From NCBI RefSeq assembly GCF_024586455.1, contig NW_026089624.1:25748069-25812068 (forward strand): a stretch of DNA of 64,000 nucleotides, read 5' to 3'. Made by a program: the position numbers and the translations under genes. Origin of the DNA: Bactrocera neohumeralis (Eukaryota; Arthropoda; Insecta; Diptera; Tephritidae). This document shows, in pieces, positions 31,229-42,775 of the stretch (the stretch's first letter is position 1; each line of letters opens with the position of its first letter). The notes under the pieces were generated by a model. That model saw nothing but the letters and a program-made list of their open reading frames with translations, did no database searches and was not told the origin of the DNA.

Positions 31229-32370
31229 TTGGGCGTTTAATATGCGGAGAAAAGTTTTTTTTTTTATTTTTAGAAAACTAAAAAAAACGACCCTTGTATT
31301 TTGAATACTTAATAAATGGATTTAAGCTTGTATACTTTCCTCTAATAATTTTTATAATCTTTTTCAATTGAAAATTAATACTATGGTGCATCTCATTACA
31401 AAACATTTCATCAAATAAATTTAAATATCGCATTTTTTTAAATAAATGAATTAAAATAAAATAAACAGATCTTGAGCGGCGGCAACAAAACCCTCCGTTC
31501 GCATATACCTGTATTTTTGGTAGAACTACAAGTACAATATGGCCGTTTCAACTGCCAAACGTCAAAACCTACCCGGTCCTGTCAACTGTCAAAGTCGAGA
31601 AGGACAGTTGCTCTCTCATTTCCAATCATAGAGTTTATCTCTGCGGTCAAGTCTAACGGACACATAGCATCATAATTCTACTCGCAAAAGTTTTGGCATA
31701 TCAACATACCTGTCTAACAGATATTTAAAGCAGTCCGACAATAGAACAAAGCAATACATTCGGTAACCAACAAGAAATCCTAGAACGTGTTATTCAACCA
31801 AAAGGAGTATCCTGACATCAAAGAGCATCTTCAAAAAAACAAACAGAGAGTTATACGATACCACAGTCGCAAACACCTGAACTACAAAGAAGGAGATGCA
31901 TAGACGGAGCAAACACGTAAAAAAACATGAGAAACATGTGTCCAATAGCCACCAAATAAAGGTGGTGCGACAAAATAATAGATTTAACCAAAAATGAATA
32001 CTTGTATGTATTAGAAGAAACAGATAATATTTATATTGATCAGGATACAGAGTTATTGTATCAACCAAAATCAAAAATAATCGCACCACACGAAAGTATA
32101 ATGAAATCATCCTATAATCTATAAAACCAATACGAAACTCAAATTTTAGTGAACAAAATCGAGACTCTGAAAAATGAACTCATTCCAAATATTTATAGAC
32201 TTAAAACTTAACTTTCTTGCCTCCATGTTAAATTTAAACACTAGCACACCAACGATAACCATATGAAAATAAAAATTTCATTTAATTTGCTAATAGAAAA
32301 TAATAATATCAAGAATTTTATATACCGCGACTAAAGCCACAAATTAAAAAGACGATTTTTATAGAATAGC
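31229..32370. other. Unassigned stretch, possibly retroelement 3' relic
   Basis: No clear gene. On the plus strand around 31800-32120 there is a partly open reading (KEYPDIKEHLQKNKQ-like, then NEYLYVLEETDNIYIDQDTE) suggestive of a decayed retroelement protein. I cannot name the family and the reading is interrupted. The rest is AT-rich. Confidence 0.3.
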
Positions 32371-34660
32371 ATCCTCAAGGGTTCATCTCTGGCTTTTGCT
32401 ACCAAAAGATTTCAATATATTTGGTCATCATACTTAGTGCGTACGTAAATTGTTGCGCAATAGGCCTTTTCAGAGCCATCACAGAAATCATGTATTTCTA
32501 CATTTTGATTAGGGGCGAAATTTACTCATCGAGGGACTCTAATTTCCGAAATAGAATTTCGGAGGAAGAAGTCGTTAGCAAATTGAGCCCGAGGAAAGTA
32601 TTTGGCGTTTGGTTATGGCAGGCATTGCAGATATTGACTCAATTATAAATGAGAATTGATCTGTTATCGCATTCCATTGAATCCTTAGGGTTTTTGTTGT
32701 ACTGGTCTTTTCAAATTTAAGGAAATCTCTATCTAATAAGTCTTCCTTTTTTATGTTTTCTTATTATTTCGGGATGATTTGATGTAATTTTCTTGAGGGG
32801 GAAACCCGCTAAATTTAGTGATTTAATTACTTGAGATAATGATTAGTACGCTAATGACAGACTGTGGCTACCTGATAGAATATCATCAACGTTTGTTTGT
32901 GTTTGAAACACAGAAGTTGCCAAAGGCAAATTAGTTTAACACGTTTTTGCCACTTCGTGCCCTGATCGCCAAAAAAAGGGTGCGCAATTGATGCCAAAGG
33001 TGACGGTTTTAAGTTTGTAGTCGCTGATTGGACTATTATGCGCTATAATATACTCTGGAAATCTTGGTAATCTTTATGTACCAGGATTCGCCTATACATT
33101 TCCTTTACATCCCCGTTGAAAACGTATTTAAACATTTAGTATTAGCAGCATGCGATCTGGTTGTAAGGTTGGCCCTGTGTATAGTACATCATTGGATGAT
33201 TTGCCTGAACTAGTACACTTTGTGGCATTGATAATCACTGGTACTTTTGTTGTGATTATATCAGGTCTTATTACCCCGTGCTGTGGCAGATAAAAAATTA
33301 AATATCCACCTTTAGATACTTTTTCATGTGGTACAGCTTCTTTCATATAATTGAGGTCAAGATATTCATCCATCACATTATCATCTGCTGATTTGCGCTC
33401 AATTTTCTTTATCAGGCTTTGTTTCTAAACTTAGAAACTGTTTGACATGCTATTCTAGAGTGACCTATAAAATTTGGGAAGGTGGGTTTGAATGGAAGTC
33501 GCACAACATAACGACCGTCTTCGTTTCTTGTTGTTGTTGACTTGTAATAAGCTTCGCATGCCTGATCTTCTTCTGAAGGTTGGGTGATCTGAAGTAATTC
33601 TTCTACTTCTAAGAATTTTCTAACTTGAATAATTAAATACTCATTTGAAATAGTTTCAACTTGTGTAGTGAAAGATTTTTTTTTTCGCTTAAATTATTTG
33701 TATTTTGGGCTAACAATTCATTGGAGATTTTTTCTATACCTTCAAGGATTATTTGAGGTTAATACCTAACTGCTTAATAATATGTCGATTTGTGATGGCG
33801 TATGACAGTTGGGATCTGCTAATTTGAGATGCGAGCATTTTTCCCAATATTTTTTGTTTACTTCGTAGCTTGGAAGCAAATTTTGGATAATTCTGCGGCC
33901 CATTCGGGAAATTAGAAAATTTAAATTTTTTACTGGCAATTTTAGCCAATTTTGAGCTTTAGATGAAATAAAGGATCTTTGAGAACCTTGATCTATTAAT
34001 GCTCTTAATTTGAATAATCATCCTCTTTGTTTAATAGAGATGACCGCAGTGTGAAAAAGAATTTTGCTTTCATTTTCTGAATGAAGAGCTTGAATTTATG
34101 CTGCTATAGAGCAACATGGTTTGCAAATCGCTTTTCGTACTGATCGACACAGTTTTCATATTTGGCTGACGCCGAAGCTATCATGTTTTCTGGAAGTTCA
34201 ACGTCGTCAGTATCTAGTACTGTAGCGTACGCTGCTTAAAGCCGTGCCCATGTGTTATCTACACTTTTAAGTTTAAAACCGGTTCAGTATTGTCACTAAT
34301 AGGGAAACTCTTGTACAGTATCGCATAAAGCTATCACTTTCAGTGATGAATCTTGAAATTGAATTATCTGTTGATCGGTGTGCCTTGCTATCTATCATCA
34401 GCAGCCATTTTGTGAATTTGTAATAATTGAGGTATTTTTGGTTCATGCTCCATTGATTTCTGCGATTGCATTTAAATTGTGTTTGATTTGGAGCTTTTAG
34501 CTTGAAAATGATTCGTATGAAATAGTATAATTGAAAATTTACTGTTGTCAGAAAATGTAGTTAAATCCATTTTCGTTAGAAAAATAAATAATTGTTGTTA
34601 TCAGAAATTTATTTGAGAAAATTTTTTATTTTCTCATCACAAATTTTGTTTGCGTATATT
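32371..34660 (-). pseudogene. BEL/Pao retrotransposon relic B (gag remnant, protease, RT, RNase H)
   Basis: Minus-strand BEL-type remains. From right to left: a gag fragment reading LKVDNTWARL-like, then DDVELPENMIASASAKYENC (about 34140-34290); protease with ALIDQGSQRSFISSKAQNWL (about 33945-34005); an RYVVRLPFKPTFPNFIGHSR block (about 33440-33510); RT with MMDEYLDLNYMKEAVPHEKV and SGKSSNDVLYTGPTLQPDRM (33128-33376); and an RNase H-like block HDFCDGSEKAYCATIYVRT (about 32430-32500). Most of gag between the N-terminal block and the protease is deleted, and frameshifts are frequent. No integrase or LTR was recognised with confidence. Confidence 0.85.
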
Positions 34661-34831
34661 TTTCACTTTAAGGGGTCAGTAGGGTAATCTTTTTTCAAGT
34701 TTTTTTTTTAATTTTCTTCTAAGTTATACCCTTAGAATTAATGTAGAAAACCCACTTTACCAATGGAAGGTTTCCAAAAAGGCCCAAAAATAATAATACC
34801 ACTCTACGTTCGGAGCGCTCGGAGTGCACAC

Positions 34832-36940
34832 TAGGGTGGGTCGATTCCGCACTTTTTTCGATTCGGGATTTCTAATAGTGCGGAAAAGTTGCCTTAGTAC
34901 TTCCTGATTTCAATGCAACTTTTTGTTTTGAGATCGGATTGCATCTTCAACCCCAACTCCGGCCTTGAAATTTCGAAAATTCCCCAAAAATCGTGAAATT
35001 GTCTACCTAGCGCCTGAAATACGCATCTCATGGCAAAATGTATAAAAAAAAGTTATTTGTCACGTCATTTGCTACCGAAATGGTATATCATGGCCGTAGG
35101 ACGAACCGTTCGCAAGATACGAGCGAAAATGCGGCGCGCCACAGCGCAAGGTGAAAATCGGCTTGCGGCCACACTTCTTGACGTTGATTTCGCCGAGTGC
35201 TATCACTCCGCCGCAAAGACAATACACTTACACAAGTCAGCGAAGGTGAAAAGTACTACCGCGACACTGTCAAAGAGGAACATATTTCTCTTATAGCGGA
35301 ACCTGGTTGTCATTACTTTGTCCTCGTCACCTCTCCTTCCGGGTCAGCTGAGGATGAGACGCAAGCTATATGGAACATCTAGAAGTTGTCGGTACTTATG
35401 GCACCAACACGAACACAGGTTGAAAAGGTGGATTCATTCGGAAACTAGAAGAAAGGATAGGTAGGCCATTACAGTGGGTTGTTTGTCTTCTACATTTCAA
35501 CGAACTTCCATTTCGTGCTCTTTTCGAACACATAGATGGTGTCTCAAAGAGTTCAAATACATTCTCTGGCGACATAGGTAAACTGCTCCCTGATTGTGAG
35601 AAGTTGCCTGTTGTCAAATTTGAAAGTTTTCCATCCTGCCAATTACCTTCTGAGGTTATTAATCCGACCCAATTTAGCACAGACCAAGCTTATCTCTATA
35701 AAATACCAAAAGCTGTTATTTCCGGTCAATGTTCCTCAGATTTAACGTCGATGCATCCAAGTAACATGTGCAAATCTCGTTGGCTCACCTGTGCAAATAG
35801 AATTCTGAGATTATACATTTCTACTGACAAACCAACAAAGGAAATAAAGATTTTGGTCAAGTACATACTTACAGTTTACTCACCTTTGTGGTTCTCAATA
35901 AGATTCAACAGTTCAATCAAAGATGGCTCGCGCCATCTCTATGCTGCAATTCAAAGGTCGAGATACGTACCTGCTAAACTGCGCAAGGTTGTCGATTCAT
36001 CCATTCAACAGAATGCTTTCATTGCTCTTCCAGAAAACATTCTCCTTAGTATGATGACTGACGAACGGATAGAAGTCAGAAAGTTGGCCCTTGACCGTCT
36101 TCTGGCAGCCAGAGAAGCAGAGTCTGACACTGTAAATGGAAGGGTTAGATGTAATAAAGTGCCAAAGCTGAATTTCAAAGCTAATAATTATTACGATATG
36201 ATTAACTGGAATACTATTACCTTGACTGTTCCACCAGTTCTTTGTTCAGTTTCTAACGAAGAACTCATAAAAGGGCTGTCGGGAGACACTGCAGAGGTAT
36301 GGAAATTTAGTGAATTCCCCTCTCACACCGTGGCAGTCGAGAAAACCGTCAAACTGGTGACACAGGCATCTTCTAAAGTTATTGGCCCCCAATCTCGTGA
36401 TCGTTTTATACGCTCTACACTGAAATCTAGGCAACAAGTGCCAAAGTTTAGAACAAAATCTGATTTTATCAATAAATTTGTCACAGATTCAGACTAAAAC
36501 AAGCCTGACATATGGGTGGTTGGTTGGGTTGGGCTTGGGAGGAACCCGAAGAGCAGCCACGCGGTAGGTTGTGGGTGACCAATACAGGTTAGCTGAGAGC
36601 TGCAACAATTTTCACCTTGCGCTGTGGCGAGCCGCCTTTTCGCTTGTATCTCGGGAACGGTTCGTCCTACGGCCATGATCACAAATCCATTTCGGTAGCA
36701 AATGACGTGACAAATAACTTTTGTTTTATACATTTCGCCATGAGATGCGTATTTCAGGCGCTAGGTAGACAACTTCACGATTTTAGGGGAATTTCCGAAA
36801 TTTCAAGGCCGGAATTGGGGTTGAAGATGCAATCCGATCTCAAAACAAAAAGTTGCATTGGAATCAGGAAGTACTAAGGCAACTTTTCCGCACTATTAGA
36901 AATCCCGAATCAAAAAAAGTCCGGAATCGACCCACCCTAG
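34832..36940 (+). mobile_element. Long-TIR hAT-like element with unknown protein (2109 bp)
   Basis: A perfect 8-bp duplication gtgcacac (34824-34831 and 36941-36948) flanks terminal inverted repeats that begin tagggtgggtcgattccg and extend for about 330 bases (34832-35165 against 36605-36940) with modest divergence. Eight-base duplications and a YARNG-type terminus fit the hAT superfamily. However, the arms are far longer than usual hAT TIRs, and the encoded protein is not a hAT transposase I recognise. The assignment is therefore tentative. Confidence 0.85.
35424..36497 (+). pseudogene. Unrecognised element-encoded protein, probably truncated
   Basis: A plus-strand frame open for 357 codons up to the TAA at 36495-36497. 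It begins right after an in-frame TGA at 35421; related reading (MEHLEVVGTYGTNTNTG) continues upstream of that stop, so the protein is probably longer in intact copies. Visible features are a QWVVCLLHFNELPFRALFEH block near the start, KSRWLTCANRILRLYIST around residue 110, and a basic C-terminal tail. No signal peptide, no clear zinc finger and no DDE triad that I can point to. I have the impression that similar sequences occur as uncharacterised proteins in other invertebrates, but cannot verify that. It is the only gene between the long inverted repeats, so a role in the element's movement is a reasonable guess, nothing more. Confidence 0.6.
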
Positions 36941-37921
36941 TGCACACCTCAAACTTTTAAGGCGTTTTTCTCAAAACACACTTTTTTAAACTGGCGGACA
37001 TGATTCCGGTCGAGCTACTCAACCGATTTGCTTAATTTATTTTACATGTTCACAAAACGCCTGGCTATCGTCCCTATATTTTTTTATAATTTATTGACAA
37101 TGTTATGACAACATTTATGTAAAAAAACATGGGGAAAAATTAAAAATAAAAAAAGCGTTAATTACTTTTTTGTTTATCAACATTTTTTCATGATTTTAGT
37201 AGGGACGAAAACCATTCACATACTTTTTAAAAATAAATTGGGTTTTTGTATTTTAGATGATCGAAACATAAGAAATCATATCTTATTCTTCTTCTTAATT
37301 GGCGTAGACACCGCTTAAGCGATTATAGCCGAGTTAACAACAGCGCGCCAGTGGTTTCTTCTTTTCGCTACGTGGCGCCAGTCGGATATTCCAAGCGAAG
37401 CCAGGTCCTTCTCCACTTGGTCCTTCCAACGCAGTGGAGGTCTTCCTCTTCCTCTGCCTCCCCCGGCGGGTACTGCGTCGAATACTTTCAGAGCTTGAGT
37501 GTTTTCATCCATCCGGACAACATGACCTAGCCAGCGTACCCGCTGTCTTTTAATTCGCTGAACTATGTCAATGTCGTCGTATATCTCGTACAGCTCATCG
37601 TTCCATCGAATGCGATATTCGCCGTGGCCAATGCGCAAGGGACTAAATCTTTCGCAAAATTTTTTTCTCGAAAACTCGTAACGTCGACTCATCGGTTGCC
37701 GTCATCGCCCAAGCCTCTGCACCATATAGCAGGACGGGAATTATGAGCGACTTATAGAGATTAGCTTTTGTTAGCCGAGGGAGGACTTTACTTTTCAATT
37801 GCCTACTCAGTCCGAAGTAGCACCTGTTGGCAAGAGCAATCCTGCGTTGGATTTCCAGGCTGACATTGTTGGTGGTGTTTACGCTGGTTCCAAGATAGAC
37901 GAAATTATCTACAACTTCAAA

Positions 37922-38764
37922 GGCTGAACCCACACCGGGTTAGTCAAAACAGTTTTTCTTGTCTCATACGCAACTGCCCATAGCTTCATATGTGACAACC
38001 CACACCGAACAAGACGAAACAAAAACGCATGTTCGAGCTTTGACTTGTTTGAAGAGCTGTTGTCGAACTTCTTATGTATTTTCTACAGCCAACGCACACC
38101 AAATGCGACCAAACTGTCTTTGTTTCCGACCAACACATGCTGAGCTACGGCGCAACCCACACCGAATGGAACAGAATGGAATGGAACAAGACACGACAGA
38201 AAAACACGTTTCGTTGCTTATAGCTCAACCGTTGGTTTTCATAGTCGAAATTACGCATTTTCTTTGTGGAAGTTCTACAAGTTGTTAAAATGAATATTGA
38301 CGCGGAGAAACTGGTATTTTTGATAGAGGCAAGGAGCCCGATATATAGTTATAAAAATAAAGATCACACAAATAAGTTAATAACAGAAAAACTATGGGAC
38401 GAAATAGCTACAGAAATGAATAGTGACGGTAAGTTCAGTTTATTTTATTTCCACCATTTGTACATACATACATACATACATACCTACATACGTAATGTTG
38501 ATAAGTATTTAAAAATATAGTGAAAATCAATTGTAGACATACAGTACAAAACTAAGCAAAATTAGATAGCGTATCTTTGCAATCTTCTTTCTTGTGCAAG
38601 ATCTGATTCGTTTTCTTCTTTTTTCGTTTTATTTCAATGCACACCAAGCGAGACAAAAAGACAAAATGTTGCATTGTGCTTCGCTTGGTTTGAGATCGAC
38701 AACAAGATGTTTTTGTGTTTTATTAGTCAAAGACGTTTTTGACTGATCCGGTGTGGGCTCAGCC
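37922..38764 (+). mobile_element. Harbinger-like non-autonomous element (843 bp) with a MADF exon
   Basis: Inverted termini ggctgaacccacaccgg (37922) and ccggtgtgggctcagcc (ending 38764) are flanked by aaa at 37919-37921 and 38765-38767. Excision of the element plus one aaa restores the RTE sequence found in the other copies (cttcaaag...atgactgtc). A 3-bp duplication fits PIF/Harbinger. It carries one short coding exon of the MADF type and no transposase. A catacata-type microsatellite lies at about 38462-38483. Confidence 0.85.
38290..38428 (+). pseudogene. MADF-domain first exon (Harbinger accessory-protein relic)
   Basis: ATG at 38290 opens a reading of 46 codons (MNIDAEKLVFLIEARSPIYS, then KLWDEIATEMNSD). 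It stops at a good splice donor (gacg|gtaag) at 38428. It matches the start of a MADF (Adf-1 type) DNA-binding domain: the leucine-rich first helix, a YxxxxxDH region and the LWDEIA helix. MADF and Myb/SANT proteins are known partners of Harbinger transposases. The downstream exons are absent within the element, so it is probably a remnant of the autonomous parent. Confidence 0.65.
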
Positions 38765-41344
38765 AAAGTAATGACTGTCAACAGTGACGTGAGAGCCAAG
38801 TCGCGAGTGCGACGACTGTTTGTTTGATGACAGGAGATATTTCGTTTTGCCCTCGTTCACTGCCAGACCCATTTTCTGTGCTTCCTTGTCCAGCCTGGAG
38901 AAAGCAGAACTAACGGCGCGGGTGTTGAGGCCGATGATATCAATATCGTCGGAATACGCCAGCAGCTGTACACTCTTATAGAAGATGGTACCTTCTCTGT
39001 TTAGTTCCGCAGCTCGAACTATTTTCTCCAGAAGCAGGTTGAAGAAGTCGCACGATAGGGAGTCGCCTTGTCTGAAACCTCGTTTTGTATCGAACGGCTC
39101 GGAGAGGTCCTTCCCGATTCTGACGGAGCTTTTCGTGTTGCTCAACGTCAGTTTACACAGCTGTATTAGTTTTGCGGGGATACCAAATTCAGACATCGCG
39201 GCATAAAGGCAGCTCCTTTTCGTGCTGTCGAAAGCAGCTTTGAAATCGACGAAGAGGTGGTGTGTGTCGATTCTCCTTTCACGGGTCTTTTCCAAGATTT
39301 GGCGCATGGTGAATATCTGGTCGGTTGTTGATTTTCCAGGTCTGAAGCCACACTGATAAGGTTCAATCAGTTAGTTGACGGTGGGTTTTAATCTTTCACA
39401 CAATACGCTCGATAGAACCTTATATGCGATGTTGAGGAGGCTGATCCCACGGTAGTTGGCGCAGATTGTGGGGTTTCCTTTTTTATGGATTGGGCATAGC
39501 ACACTTAAATTCCAATCGTTGGGCATGCTTTCGTCCGACCATATTTTACAAAGAAGCTGATGCACGCTCCCTATTAGTTCTTCGCCACCGTGTTTGAATA
39601 GCTCGGCCGGCAGTCCGTCGGCCCCTGCCGCTTTGTTGTTCTGGAGGCGGGCAATTGCTATTCGAACTTCTTCATGGTCGGGTAATGGAACGTCTGCTCC
39701 ATCGTTATCGATTGTGTAATCGGGTTCGCCTTCTCCTGGCGTTGTGCGTTCACTGCCATTCAGCAGGCTGCAGAAGTGTTCCCTTCATAATTTAAGTATG
39801 CTCTGGGCATCAGTGACTAGGTCACCTTTGGAGGTTCTACAAGATTATGCTCCGGTTTTGAAACCTTCTGTAAGCCGCCGCATTTTTATGTAGAATTTTC
39901 GAGCATTACACCTGTCGGCCAGCTTATCAAGCTCTTCGTACTCACGCTTTTCAGCCTCTTTCTTCTTCTGTCTGCAAATGCGTCTCGCTTCCCTTTTCAA
40001 CTCTCGGTATCTATCCCATCCCGCACGTGTAGCGGTCGATCGTAACGTTTCGAGGTAGGCAGCCTGTTTTCTCTCCGCTGCGGCGCGGCACCCCTCGTCG
40101 TACCAGCTGTTCTTTTGCACTTTCCAAAAACCAATGGTTTCGGTTGCAGCTGTACGTAAGGAATTTGAAATGCCGTCCCACAGTTCCCTTATACCGAGTT
40201 GTTGACGAGTGCTCTCAGAGAGCAGGAGTGCAAGCCGAGAAGAAAATCGTTCGGCTGTCTGTTGTGATTGCAGCTTCTCGACGTCGAACCTTCCTTGTGT
40301 TTGTTGGCGTGCGTTTTTTGCTGCACATAGACGGGTGCGAATCTTGGCTGCAACAAGATAGTGGTCCGAGTCGATGTTAGGACCTCGGAGCGCACGCACA
40401 TCTAAAACACTGGAGACGTGTCTTCCGTCTATCGCATCATGATCAATCTGGTTGGTAGTTTTTCGATCCGGAGACAGCCAGGTAGCTTGATGAATCTTCT
40501 TATGCTGGAATCTAGTACTACAGATAACCATATTTCGGGCCCCGGCGAAATCAATCAGCCTCAACCCATTTGGGGATGTTTCGTCGTGGAGGCTGAATTT
40601 ACCGACCGTAGTGCCAAATATACCTTCTTTGCCCACCCTGGCGTTAAAGTCGCCAAGCACGATTTTGACGTCGTGGCGGGGGCAGCTCTCATAAGCGCGC
40701 TCTAAGCGCTCATAGAAGGCATCTTTGGTCACATCGTCTTTCTCTTCCGTCGGGGCGTGGGCGCAAATCAGCGATATGTTGAAGAACCTCGCTTTGATGC
40801 GGATTGTGGCTAGACGTTCATTCACCGGAGTGAATGATAGTACTCGGTGACGGAGTCTCTCTCCCACCACGAATCCAACACCAAACTTGCGCTCCTTTAT
40901 ATGGCCACTGTAGTAAATGTCACAAGGACCTACTCGTTTCTGTCCTTGTCCCTTCCATCGCATTTCTTGGATGGCGGTGATGTCAGCCTTTATTTTGCGA
41001 GGACATCAACCAGCTGGGCAGCGGCACCTTCCCAATTAAGGGTCCGGACATTCCAAGTGCACGCCCTCAAATCGTAGTCCTTATTTCGTTTGCCAGGGTC
41101 GTCATCAAAAGGGGGGTCTCTCATCCGAGACTGTGTTTTAAGAAATCGTATCGCCAGAGTAAAAAACGCATCTCAATCATCCAGCCATTTCTCCGAGAGA
41201 TGTCATCAAAAAATTCAGAAAAAATGTGTTTATACACTCCAAGATATACCTCATGATATGAGAAAAAAGTTCTATTGTAGAATAAAAACTTCTATGAAAA
41301 AAAATGTCAAACAAACAGGGCAGATTACCATACTGACCCCTTAA

Positions 41345-42174
41345 TTTAATTTATTTAAATTTTTCGAACGTTTATTCACCGCAAAAAAGATTAAATTTTC
41401 ATTTAAATAAACATCCGATTTTATTTATTTTTCGTAAATGTGCTCGAAATTTGTCTTGAGCTTGCTTGCGCTTTAATTTGATTTCACTTTTGTATCTATA
41501 GTATCTCTGAACCAGTTTTAAGAAAATCGTAATAAGCGAAGATTTATATACGTATGTATATATTCTTATATGTTTTCATATGGCTAAGCTTAATTTATGT
41601 ATGTTTGTCGTGTAGTTTTAAATAATTGTTATAATTGTACATCTGTTATAAATATGTATCATATGGCGATTTGCTAATAGCCCATAAATGTATTAAAGCT
41701 TGGAAAAATGGTAATAAATACTATATATATTTAAATATTTATGTATATATGTACCTATGACATACCCCCTTCGGGTTTCGGTTGTTAAATAGAACTCAGC
41801 TCTGGTTGCAATTTAGCTGTTTTTTTCATGTAAATCACCAAAAATGGTGATTTTTTGAAATTATTGTATGGGGAACCCCTCGGGAGAGTTCCAGGCGGTA
41901 TGCCACTGGCATGGGTGGATCGGCCGTCCAAAGTTAGTGGGGGTCGGTCATACATTTGAACTCGATTGGAGCACTCTAAATGGGTCAAAGTGTGATTTTT
42001 CAAAATTTGCCCCTACCCAAAAGTTCGACCCAAATTGGGGGACATCAAAATTCGTTTCAAAAATATGGTTCCTTCGGCAAAGTATCTTACTTTGATCCCT
42101 AGAATATGATTTTCATAAAGCAATGGGCGATTTTTTTACCTCCCCAAAAGTCGACCCGGCCTAATGTATACGTA
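41345..42174. other. Unassigned, with one truncated MITE-like end
   Basis: No gene. 41345-41760 is AT-rich. From about 41765 to 42165 the base composition changes and the sequence looks like a dispersed repeat ending 'tcgacccggccta' at 42165. Read inversely this is a taggccgggtcga terminus similar in style to other hAT-like ends here, but no matching left terminus is visible. Confidence 0.35.
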
Positions 42175-42341
42175 TGAATGGACCACCTAAGACGCAGCCG
42201 CGGTCAACATTTAAATGAAATTATCTTCAAAAAGTAAATGTCATGAACCAATCTAACGTTTCAAATAAAGAACCGATGAGATTTTGCAAATTTTATGCGT
42301 TTTTTAAAAAAAAGTTATCAAGCTCTTAAAAAATCACCCGA
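42175..42341 (+). repeat. Solo 3' end of a rosa mariner
   Basis: About 165 bases match the reverse complement of 12277-12442, the transposase C-terminus and 3' terminus of the rosa mariner. They begin gaatggaccacctaagacgc and end aaaatcacccga beside TA. It encodes the last residues of the transposase (HLRRSRGQHLNEIIFKK) before a stop. The rest of the element is missing. Confidence 0.9.
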
Positions 42342-42767
42342 TATAAATATTAAATTATATCCATAAAAATGTGTGTAATAAGGAGAGAACAAGGGAAATG
42401 AAACGAGCAAAAAACGTACATATCTACATATGTATGTCGCGCAGGAGGCACCGCCACATTTGTACCTTCATAAATGTAATGTTCTTTTCTTTTTTTCATT
42501 ATTTCTTTATTTTTTTATTTACCTACGATTGCTTGAATGTTATAGCCAATCGAGCTGTTGCTTTATAGCCCAAGGAGTATGGCTGGAAAATTTGCAAGCA
42601 ACGAATACGTGCCTTCGTAAATTGTTTTTGTAATGTATTTTGGTTGTGTGTTCACGGAGACACGATTTGACCATCCAAGCTGGTAGCTTAATGTCAGTAT
42701 GTTGTTATAGCTTTATGTTAAGTTAATTTATGTATGTACGCATGGTTATGAATGCATATACATAAAT
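42342..42767. other. Unassigned AT-rich stretch
   Basis: No gene supported. Short pyrimidine-rich ORFs at 42371-42633 are low complexity and lack motifs. Confidence 0.4.
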
Positions 42768-42775
42768 ATGTACAT

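Larger units (their letters stand above)
37315..41124 (-). pseudogene. RTE copy d polyprotein (disabled)
   Basis: All regions of the RTE protein are recognisable. Endonuclease with QEMRWKGQGQ, VLGDFNARVG and NIDSDHYLVA is at 39845-40963. The RT run-up is at 39371-39565. RT is at 38768-39307, with the catalytic motif read as LLAYSDDIDIIG (YSDD in place of YADD). The C-terminus is at 37315-37920. Damage: a one-base loss near 41000 shifts the frame just upstream of the endonuclease core; further stops and frameshifts lie near 39365, 39790 and 37640; the Harbinger-like insertion cuts it at 37921. Confidence 0.93.
37283..41138 (-). mobile_element. RTE copy d, near full length, with nested Harbinger-like element
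   Basis: A minus-strand RTE flanked by a 14-bp duplication with one mismatch: taagaaatcatatc at 37269-37282 and taagaaatcgtatc at 41139-41152. The (aag)n tail is at the left. The 5' end is truncated about 14 bases upstream of the start codon equivalent (41124). A Harbinger-like element (37922-38764) interrupts it near the 3' third. It inserted into the TTAA MITE. Confidence 0.92.
34672..41340. mobile_element. TTAA-flanked MITE enlarged by nested insertions
   Basis: TTAA at 34668-34671 and 41341-41344 flanks inverted termini ggggtcagtagggtaatct and, inverted at the right, agattaccatactgacccc (one mismatch). Subtracting the long-TIR element (34832-36940) and the RTE (37283-41138) with their duplications leaves an element of about 0.7 kb. 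It contains an internal 'atcgtccct...agggacga' inverted pair (about 37064-37210). A second member lies at 44737-45395. The TTAA target recalls piggyBac-type elements, but no transposase is present to prove it. Confidence 0.75.

Noticed and set aside
31790..32120. Retroelement env or integrase-tail gene
   Set aside because: A partly open plus-strand reading exists, but stops and lack of a firm motif prevent any family call.
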